Origin: Coptis chinensis
Lineage: Eukaryota > Streptophyta > Magnoliopsida > Ranunculales > Ranunculaceae
DNA: 64,000 nucleotides
Assembly (NCBI GenBank): GCA_015680905.1
Contig: CM027381.1
Span: 60,082,501-60,146,500, forward strand
Direction: 5' to 3'
The notes under the pieces: generated by a model
The model's database searches: none
What the model was told of the DNA's origin: nothing
Seen by the model: the letters and a program-made list of their open reading frames with translations, nothing else
Shown here: piece after piece, positions 55,980 to 64,000 of the stretch
Position numbering within the stretch: position 1 is the first letter of the stretch
Layout of the letters: every line of letters starts with the position of its first letter
Position numbers and translations under genes: made by a program

Positions 55980-57046
55980 ATCAGCTCCATTTGACAACCT
56001 CGATGTCTTTTTTCTCAATAGTCTCTTCATGGTTGAAGGTAGACACTATGTTGTGGGAAGGACCATGTGCCAAAGGGGAAGCGAAACTCTCACCCATTGG
56101 AAGGGTATTCAATACTTGCAATCTGACAGCCTCTTCAAGATTTGATCGAAAGTTAGGCATTATGGTAGTTGGAAGTTCTTTTTGACAGAGCAAAGCTGGC
56201 ATCCCCGCGACTTTAGAAAATGACGGTGCTGCTGCCACAGAAACCTTAGCCCCATTATTTGCCAGAGTTGCACCCTTCTTGCCACAAAACGCTCTTCCAG
56301 AGAGGCCTTGGACTTAGACAATTCTGTATCAGCCATCTCACCTACTGCTTGTGGGCTTATCTCATGTTCCACAACTGCTTTCTCAATTCTTCCAGCCAAC
56401 TGATCATTTGCTACCTTTGTATTCGCAACTTTTGCAAACGTATCCGCACCCTCCTTAGGAGTATTCTCCTTCGTGCCATCTAAAGGGAGTTTCTTAGAAT
56501 CACCATCTGGAGCAAAATGCACTGTTGTGTTATCCTTAGTTACACCCCCTGCAGTAAATATCACTACGGTAATACCCTCAGACACACCTACTGAAGATAA
56601 ATTCTCTGCAGTGGAGCACGCCGCTTTCCCCATGGTAATCTCCGGAGATTTCTCTGCTGGAATGTGATCCTAGTCCTCATGAGCATCCACAAGTTGGTCA
56701 TTATCCTCAACAGTGTGTATCTCATCCACCTCAAGCCCCTCAAACCTATTATGTGTCTGAACTTCTTTGGGCTTGTCGGAGTTTTTCGCCCTCCACAATG
56801 ACTCCCCTTGCTTACTGGGCTCTCCTGTGGGCTTTTTCTTTCCGTGTCTTCTACGTCTTTTTTCTCCTATCGGTTCCATGGGGGGAGTGGCATCCACTAC
56901 CACCTCCTTATCCTTGTTTCCCTTGTTTTTGTTATGATACATATCGCTTCGAAGCCTCCTACATTCCGTTACCAAATGCCCCACAATTTTGCAATGTGTG
57001 CACATTTTTGGTAGTTTGCCCACCTCGATAGGTTGCCAGAAGTTGG
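55980..57046 (-). pseudogene. LINE 2 ORF1, 5'-interrupted by element E
   Basis: The retained part starts at the E junction with NFWQPIEVGKLPKMCTHCKI and GHLVTECRRL, the end of a DUF4283 domain and a CCHC knuckle (CTHCKIVGHLVTEC). It is followed by a basic stretch (GEKRRRRHGKKKPTGEP) and a long acidic, Ser/Thr-rich tail that continues at 56633-56160 (EGITVVIFTAGGVTKDN and onward) and 56238-55981. RNA-binding chaperone of the LINE particle. The N-terminal DUF4283 part should lie beyond element E, outside the window. Confidence 0.75.
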
Positions 57047-58542
57047 TGATAAGCACCCAAAAGTGTATTATAAAACCCCATTGAGACATATAAACTTGGT
57101 TAATTATGTGTTTAATAATCATGAAATAAATATGTTTTCATACTTTTGCAAGTATTCGCAGTAAACATGGGAATATTGATTAAACCTACGATAAAGCACG
57201 AGGAACGACGTATATATGAATTCTTCCAAATCCGCACAGAAGCATCAAACTTCCGAAGCTCCTACCTCTTGAACCAGGACTCCGAATGCGCAAGTGAGCT
57301 ACTCAGACAATCAGGGCGATGAACTCTACGCATAGGCGGGAAGTTGTAAAATTGCCCAAAGACCGGACCGCCACTGGACTGCACATAGACCCACTATGTG
57401 GGCCTGCATGATTAGATGAGTCATCAATCATGGAGCATGTCAAGACAAAAATGACAAATTATTGGTGCAAAGTTGACACCTTGCATGTAATTAATTAGAT
57501 TAGGTGTTAATAGTGAAAAAAAAGGCAAGGTGTCACTTTGTTTTAATGTGGTGGATAAAAATGAAGTAAATGTGGTTTGATGTTTCACGTGGGAGGAAAT
57601 GAGATTTCTCTCAAATGGAGAAGAAAACAAAATAAGGGGGGGACACTCCATTTACTCCCTTGACTTTTTTTCCTTACCTTGTATTATTTTAGTTCCTTAG
57701 TCTTAGATTTTTATTTAGTTTTTATTTTGGTAAGAAAAAGCTTGTAATAGTTTTAATGGAGGAAACTTTGGTTTTCTTCTAGTGGAAAATAAAACAAAAG
57801 CAAGTGAGTTTAGATAGTTAGTTTTCTTCTTCTTTCTCTCTCTCTCTCTCTCTTTTTTGTTACATTCTACACTTGTAATCCTTTATCCCAAGGATCATGA
57901 GCTAACTTCCCTTTTGGGGAGTTAATAAAACTCATGTGAGGGAAAATATAATCTTTGTTGTTTGGTTTGGTAAGTTGTCTAGGAAGAACAACTATACCTA
58001 CATCTTATCCCAAAATGATAGTTGGTGTAGTGTCTAGTTAGGGATCAAAGTGATGAGCTTAGAGATAAGTCATTGCCTCGGTTCCACATGCTAGCATGTA
58101 TGAGCTTAGAGATGAGTCATACATGTTAGGGATCAAGTTTTCTTTTATTAGGACTTGTCTATGAGTTCTAGGAAGAATAAAATGAACTTATTAAAATCAA
58201 ACAACAAAAGTTATCTTCACATGAGGAGGATTAACTCTCCACCTTTGCTTTTAGTAAAATTGTATTGTGTATTAGTTGCATGATTTTTGTAACTTAATGT
58301 TTTTAATTTTTGTGTAGTAAAGAAACCAAATTTTTAGCATTAATATAATCATATTTAAACTTACTCACTAGTCCCTAAAGAGTAAAACAACCAAGTTGTA
58401 GTTTGTCCTAAGATTTAGGTTGGTTCGAATCCTTTCTCCAAACTATATATGAACACGAAGATCGTGAGTAAGGAAAATCTTTGAATTCACACTTTCGCAT
58501 AAGAAGAGATTCAATTCTCTAACATAAAAATGGTCAATATCA
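57047..58542 (+). repeat. 5' LTR of element E
   Basis: TGATAAGCACCCAAAAGTG to GGTCAATATCA, 1496 bp. It shares the TGATAAG start and the AATTATGTGTTTAATAATCATG block with the other LTRs but is otherwise highly diverged. It contains a CT microsatellite (about 57836-57852). Confidence 0.75.
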
Positions 58543-58545
58543 AAA

Positions 58546-58558
58546 TGGCGTCGCTGCT
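58546..58558 (+). other. Primer-binding site of element E
   Basis: TGGCGTCGCTGCT, a variant of the TGGCGCCGCTGCC site of element A, three bases after the LTR end. Confidence 0.65.
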
Positions 58559-59933
58559 GTTCTAAAGGCATAGGACTTGTGCTACAGATTTGAATTTGCT
58601 CCAAGGGGAAACCCCACTCTCATCCTCCCTTAATTTTTGCTGTTTTTCCGTTTTTGTTTTATTTCTTAATTGTCGCTGCGCAAACAACCTGATCATTCTC
58701 AGTTTTTTTCGTTGTACTTCCAGGAACAAAAATTTAGGACCAGAAAAGTAAACTACATCAATATATAAGGTTGCTCTGAAAATTTGAGCCCACTGTGGGA
58801 GAATCATCGCGTCTTGTGATCTTGGACTTCAGCGTCCCTTGAGTGTAACCCACGTCTGCGGGTGTCGTAACTCTTTTGCTTCTCATGTTCTAGCTCCAGC
58901 ATCCACTGATCTATCTTGATCCATATCCAGGCCTAATTCTCTGGAACGGTAACAGAAAATTCAAATATCTTCTCGGATTAATTACGTCGACGGATTGAAA
59001 CGTGTGTTTCATTTCTTTGGCGACTAGCGTGATGCTACAGATTCAAAATTTTTACTGTTTTTGTATGACTGCCATGTACGTAGTTATTATGTGCTAATTT
59101 ATGGATTATTATTTACGTGTTAGCCTAGAAATATGCATGAATCATGTTCATATACCTATAAATATTTATATACGATTAACTGGCCGTGAATTGCATCTTA
59201 ATGTATATATACATATAAATGGTACTGTTTTGCATGGTTATCTGTCTTTTCATTATAAGTGTCTATTGTTGCATGTTTAGTATTTCTCTACGTATAAGTA
59301 CACATCTTGTATAATACTTCGATTTTGTCAAGAAAGAGGAGAACATTCCAACGACGGTTAAAATCTGAGTTGGGTAAGTTGTTTCTAAACCCTATGGGGT
59401 GAAGTTGCTCTCTATATGACACTCACAATCTCAATGAGTATTGCCGAAATCGTTTTATTATGCAATACAAGAGTCGTATTTTAGTCTATATATAATACGT
59501 TGCATGTTTAGTTTTAGCATTGTCTTATTTATATGCGTAACTATACTATATTCACATTATACTGTATTTAGATACGTATGAGTGATTCAAATTTTCCTGT
59601 TACTGTTGATATACGTCTACGTAATATCGATCTACAAATTAGCGTACATATACGTATTACTGATGTACATATACGCAGTAGTTTAGGCCTACGTTGTTCA
59701 ACTCCAAAATCTTTAAAAGAATCATAAAATTCAAGTAATAATAAGTTCCTTCTGTCAATTAGATCTAATTTTATGCTTGCATGAGATTAAGGTCTGGTTC
59801 CACTAAAGAATTTGAACATACCTATCGTCGAAAAAAATAAGATAAGCAACTGCGTAAGTTCTCACCTAAAAATTGTTCTCATTCTGTTAATTACCTTAAT
59901 CAAGTTCCTTCATCGCCATTAACTTCTGCAGTT
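58559..59933 (+). other. Leader of element E
   Basis: About 1.4 kb without a supported gene, much longer than the leader of element A. It contains several ATACGTA/TACGTAT-rich stretches (59580-59680) and no recognised domain. Confidence 0.5.
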
Positions 59934-61260
59934 ATGGCTGACGATCCTCCACCAGCTGAGAAGCCCCTGTCGGACTTCTATACTGCATTACAGGAAGGAC
60001 CTTCTTCCTGCATCAAACTTGAGGACATTGTCAGTGATTTTCGTATCCCACCAAACGTTTTTAGTTTGTTACCTGTGTACCATAGTTTGGATCACAAAAA
60101 ACCATACAATCATCTTCGTAGGCTTCAACAAGTGGCCACAACATTTCACCATCCAGCTATCTCTAAGGAACAACTCTTGCTTCGGCTATTTCCATTCACC
60201 TTAGCAGAAAAAGCGTCAATTTGGCTTGCAGGACAATAGCCACAATCCATAGACACATGGAATAAACTTGTTCAAGCTTTCATGCTTCAATTTTACACTC
60301 AAAAGAAAACTACTAAAATGCTTCAGAAAATTCAATTCTTTCATCAAAATCCTCATGAATCGTTTATGGAAGCATGGAGTCGCTTTACTGATCTTCTTTT
60401 AGAATGTCCTCATCACCAACTAGACAAAGCCGTCCTTGTTCGTTCCTTCTTTAATGGACTTTCTGATCATCAAAAAGAAACTCTTGATATAATGAACGGC
60501 GGTTGCTTCATGGACAAAGGAGATACTGAAGCATATACTTTTCTTGAAAAACAAGCGAAAAAAAGGTACACACTGGGGTAACACTAAGCCGTCTAGATCA
60601 TCAAAGGATACTGTAACAAAGGCTACATCTATTTTTGAGGTAAAACCCGATCCTAAATTAAAAAATTTGATAGAATCCCTAACTAAAAAAGTAGATGCCC
60701 TTGCAGTTCAAGTAAATGATCAACTCCCAAAATAGGTCATGAACGTTGACACATCCCCATGTGTTCTTTGTCTCAGTCCTGACCATCCTGATGTTTATTG
60801 TCCCTTGTTATATGCCTCCCCTTCTGAACCATCAGAAGAGGCATGTGCATTCAACATTCCTAATGCACCTTGGCGACAGCATTCGAATTTCGCTTGGCGC
60901 CAGAATAACCAACAGCTGGGGGCTCCTCCAGGTTTTGCTAATCCACCTGTTCGACCAACCAACAACTTTATTCCATACCGCCAAGGAAATAATCAACAAT
61001 ACCAACAAAGTCAGAATCAATTTCAAAATACTTCGGATGCTAACTATCAAACAAACCGTGGCCTTCTTCCAACCAATCCAAATCCCAACTATAATCAACA
61101 ACTTCTCAGCAATAATCGTGATCTAGTACCTGTTGCACAACCTGCGCCACTCATTACGGATAGGACAAGTGAGATTATCTTAGCTTACATGAACCAACAA
61201 TCTCAAATTTTAACATCTATCCAACAATCACTTCAACAATTGGCGCAAGAAAAGAGTTAG
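59934..61260 (+). pseudogene. Gag of element E
   Basis: ATG at 59934 opens MADDPPPAEKPLSDFYTALQ. Capsid motifs: VFSLLPVYHSLDHKKPYNHL, LRLFPFTLAEKASIWLAG, MLQKIQFFHQNPHESFMEAW. A TAG at 60237-60239 interrupts the capsid, and an A-rich run near 60560 shifts the frame. The nucleocapsid part (60739-61260) has the knuckle CVLCLSPDHPDVYC and an Asn/Gln-rich tail (NQQYQQSQNQFQNTSD). Particle-forming protein. The same order of blocks is seen in B. Confidence 0.85.
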
Positions 61261-61362
61261 AAAGGTGTGTTTCCTGGATAAGCAGTTCCAAACCCTAAGC
61301 CAGCAAACACTGCCTTTGAACTCACCAATACACCTGGTACAAGTACTCCCAACCAAGGTGAG

Positions 61363-62241
61363 GTGCACGCAATCACTACTCTTCAATCTGGAAAAACTGT
61401 AGACAATCAAATACGTATGCCAGATGATCAACCAAAGGAATACGACGGTTCAAATGAATCTATTTGCAATAATGAACCTATGGAGGATTCACCAAATACA
61501 ACAAAGTCAACATCTCAAAATTTAGGAAACAAGCAAGCGGACCCCTTTGCAAAATTCTGCCCTAAGGCACTGTTTCCTGCACGCTTGGCAAAGAATAAAC
61601 CTGATGAGAATTTTGCTGAAATTCGAGAGACTTTTCAGAATTTGACAATCAACTTACCTTTTCTTGATGCCTTAAAGCTATTGCCAAAACATGCAAAATT
61701 TCTAAAAGATATGTGCACCACAAAAAAGAGAACTAATGTTCCTTAACAAGCGTTCCTCACCGAACAGTTTCCATCCATCACCGAACACAATTGTATAGTC
61801 AAATACAAGGACCCTGGTAGACCAACGGTTCCATGAACCTTAGGTGACAAATATACAGCTACTGCACTACTAGACCTAGGAGCTAGTGTGAACTTACTTC
61901 CATATTACTTATTTAAGCAACTAGGTCTTCATGAGCTGAAACCCACCACCATGACTCTACAGTTAGCCGATCGTTCCATTAAGTATCCAAAAGGAATTGT
62001 GGAAAACATCTTTGTGAAAGTCCAAGATTTTTTCTATCCTGCCGACTTTGTTATTTTGGATACTGAAGTTGCATGTGATTCTATTCCTATCATCTTAGGA
62101 CGTCCGTTCCTAGCAACTGCTAATGCTCTTATTAACTGTAGGGATGGTTCCATGACCATGTCCTTCGGAAATCTTTCGGTCGAGGTAAATGTGTTCAAGA
62201 TGATGAAACAAATTCTAGAGCCTGACATTGATGGTGGGTGA
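61363..62241 (+). pseudogene. Protease of element E
   Basis: The linker starts ITTLQSGKTVDNQIRMPDDQ, then the pre-protease block IRETFQNLTINLPFLDALKL. Stops at 61744-61746 and 61834-61836 precede the active site LLDLGASVNLLPYYLFKQLG. The second motif is IILGRPFLATANALI. Frame is kept from 61363 to 62241, where a 1-base shift leads into the RT frame. It matures Gag-Pol. Confidence 0.85.
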
Positions 62242-64000
62242 ACAGGGTTGGTAGCATTGTGCAAGAGTATTTAACAAACACTTTTCCTGAAGATGAAGTA
62301 TACCAATTTCTTTCCTTTAGCGATTCTGAATTTGAAGACGATGATTATACACAAGAAGTAAACGAATTATTAGAGTCAATACTATTATTTGACACTACGA
62401 CCGTGATGTCCAGCAAATTGGAAGAACATCAATCTATTTACCCTATGGACGATGACTTTCCTCAAGAATCTTTAATACCCACTCCACCCGCCCCTGACTT
62501 AAAACCTCTTCCTTCAGAATTAAAATACGTACATCTTGATCCAGATGGTAGTCATCCAATTATTATATCATCTCAATTGACTGATGATCAAGAGTCCCGT
62601 TTAATAGATGTCATTCAACAACACCATTCTGCTATTAGATGGTCCCTCGATGACATTAAGGGCATTGACCCTAATGTATGCACCCATCGCATACATCTTG
62701 AAGAAAATGCTAAGACGTCACGTGAACCGCAGCGTCGTCTAAACCCAACCATGAAAGATGTGGTACGGGAGGAAGTTTTAAGATTACTCGATGCAGGTAT
62801 TATTTACCCTATATCCGATAGTATTTGGGTGAGTCCAGTACACGTTGTTCCAAAGAAATCTGGCATTACAGTTGTGCGCAATGATAAAGATGAATGCATC
62901 TCCACTCGTATTCCAATGAAATGGCGAATATGCATTGACTATCGCGAACTTAATGCAGTAGCTCGTAAGGATCACTTTCCCCTGCCCTTCATCGATCAGA
63001 TGCTTGAACGGTTAGCCGGTCATGCGTATTACTGTTTTCTTGATGGTTATTCAGGATATTTTCAAATAGCCATAGATCCTGTTGATCAAGAAAAGACTAT
63101 GTTCACCTGTCCTTTTGGTACATTTGCATATAAACGAATGCCTTTCGGCCTTTGCAATGCACCTGGTACTTTCCAACGCTGCATGCTTCACATTTTCAGT
63201 GATATGGTTGAACGTTTTATGGAAGTATTCATGGACGACTTCTCAATATATGGAGATTCTTTCGATAACTGTCTATCAAATCTTGAAAAGGTCTTTACAC
63301 GTTGTGAAAAGAAAAACCTTGTTCTTAATTGGGAAAAATGTCATTTCATGGTTAAAAAAGGAATAGTTTTAGAACATATCATTTTAAAAGACGGAATCGA
63401 AGACGACAAAGCTAAGATAGAAAAAATTGCTTCACTTCCTATACAAAAAATAGTTCGTGACATTCGCACATTTTTCGGACACGCAGGTTTCTATAGGAGA
63501 TTTATTCAAGATTTCTCAAAGGTTGCTCGACCTTTAACCAATCTCTTGCTTAAAGATGCCATTTTTTACTTCAGTTTCAATTGCAAACAAGCTTTTGAGA
63601 CTTTAAAATCCGCCTTAACTACCGCTCCCATAATTCAACCACCGATTGGTCTAAACCTTTTGAATTAATGTGTGACGCGACTGACTATGCTATTGAAGCT
63701 ATACTAGGGCAACGCCGAGAAGATAAGCCAATTGTCATTTACTACGCGAGTAAAACCTTTAATGAAGCTCAACGTAACTATACCACCACTGAGAAAGAGT
63801 TTCTCGCCGTTGTATATGCCTTGGATAAGTTTCGTCCTTACCTAGTGGGTTCTTCCACAATTGTCTACACTGACCATGCGGCGCTTCGTTACCTATTAGC
63901 GAAAAAAGATGCAAAATAGAGGTTGATCTGCTAGATTCTCCTCTTGCAAGAATTTACTCTAGAAATTAGAGATAAAAAAGGTTGCAAAAATGTGGTTGCC
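62238..64000 (+). pseudogene. RT-RNase H of element E (runs off the window)
   Basis: One open frame from 62238 to 63668: LKPLPSELKYVHLDPDGSHP, SLDDIKGIDPNVCTHRIHLE, PKKSGITVVRNDKDECISTR, MKWRICIDYRELNAVARKDH, FLDGYSGYFQIAIDP, catalytic FMEVFMDDFSIYGDSF, GHAGFYRRFIQDFSKVARPL. A missing base near 63645 (after IIQPP) shifts into the RNase H frame at 63668: CDATDYAIEAILGQ, YYASKTFNEAQRNYTTTEKE, VYTDHAALRYLLAKK. There is a TAG at 63917. RT catalytic residues are intact. Of the pol units in this window it is the least damaged. Confidence 0.88.

Larger units (their letters stand above)
51885..57046 (-). mobile_element. LINE 2: L1-type non-LTR retrotransposon
   Basis: Minus strand. The poly-T at 51885-51893 is the reverse-strand poly-A tail. 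ORF2 runs from 55676 to 51999; ORF1 from the E junction at 57046 down to about 55980. The 5' part of ORF1 is missing because element E is inserted at 57046/57047. Architecture is the same as LINE 1 (DUF4283-type ORF1 with zinc knuckle, EEP endonuclease, RT, zf-RVT, RNase H), but the sequence is clearly a different family. Stops and frameshifts make it inactive. Confidence 0.85.
57047..64000 (+). mobile_element. Element E: Athila-like retrotransposon, truncated by window edge
   Basis: 5' LTR 57047-58542, PBS at 58546, a 1.4-kb leader, gag from 59934, protease, RT and RNase H to the end of the window. It inserted into ORF1 of LINE 2; GTTGG at 57042-57046 is the predicted target duplication. Sequence is related to B but clearly diverged, with its own LTR. 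Pol keeps a long open frame (62238-63668) with intact RT motifs, though there is a frameshift at about 63645 and stops in gag and protease. Confidence 0.85.

Noticed and set aside
51885-57046. LINE 2 as a 5'-truncated insertion
   Set aside because: The break at 57046 coincides exactly with an LTR start, so the 5' part is interrupted by element E and not truncated during insertion.
58418-58431. GGTTCGAATCC, resembling the T-loop of a tRNA gene
   Set aside because: No acceptor stem, D-loop or anticodon arm can be folded around it. It lies inside the LTR of element E.

Overview
This is a repeat-dominated, AT-rich stretch of a flowering-plant nuclear genome. The diagnostic contents are Athila-like Ty3/gypsy LTR retrotransposons (LTR ends TGATAAG...TTATCA, primer-binding site of the TGGCGCCG tRNA-Asp type), plant L1-type LINEs with DUF4283 ORF1 proteins and a C-terminal RNase H, a PIF/Harbinger transposon, MITEs of three superfamilies, a plant mobile domain (PMD) gene and pentatricopeptide-repeat (PPR) coding sequence. 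No structural RNA gene or clearly intact host gene was found.

Layout. 1-4431: a Tourist-like MITE, a second inverted-repeat structure and a decayed two-exon remnant of a coiled-coil gene. 4432-14039: element A, a structurally complete LTR element (paired LTRs, PBS, PPT, 5-bp duplication ATGTG) that has gag and protease but no reverse transcriptase or integrase. 14286-20149: LINE 1 on the plus strand with a 10-bp target duplication. 20160-27753: host-like sequence with a 139-bp tandem duplication, a hAT MITE, a PPR fragment and a nearly complete PPR gene carrying two in-frame stops. 27857-34970: a 7.1-kb PIF/Harbinger element (matching inverted repeats, TTA duplication) that holds a PMD gene besides its transposase and Myb-like protein genes. 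34974-36400: a palindrome-rich tract and a Mutator-type MITE. 36729-47656: element B, a minus-strand Athila-like element with gag, protease, RT-RNase H, integrase and a third ORF, invaded in its leader by a solo LTR. 47657-51884: element C, a second gag-protease element without RT/IN. 51885-57046: LINE 2 on the minus strand. 57047-64000: element E, a plus-strand Athila-like element running off the right edge within RNase H.

Nesting gives a relative chronology. Element B lies in the gag region of C, and the solo LTR is younger than B. LINE 2 sits inside an LTR that probably belongs to C, and E sits inside ORF1 of LINE 2. The most unusual items are the PMD gene inside a PIF/Harbinger element, and a conserved in-frame segment that replaces RT-RNase H-integrase after the protease in the two divergent elements A and C. 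Nearly every coding unit is broken. B is damaged mainly by stop codons, several of them C-to-T changes. A carries mostly single-base indels, also between its own two LTRs, so some of its lesions could be sequencing errors.

All family assignments come from reading translated motifs by eye. No database search was possible.
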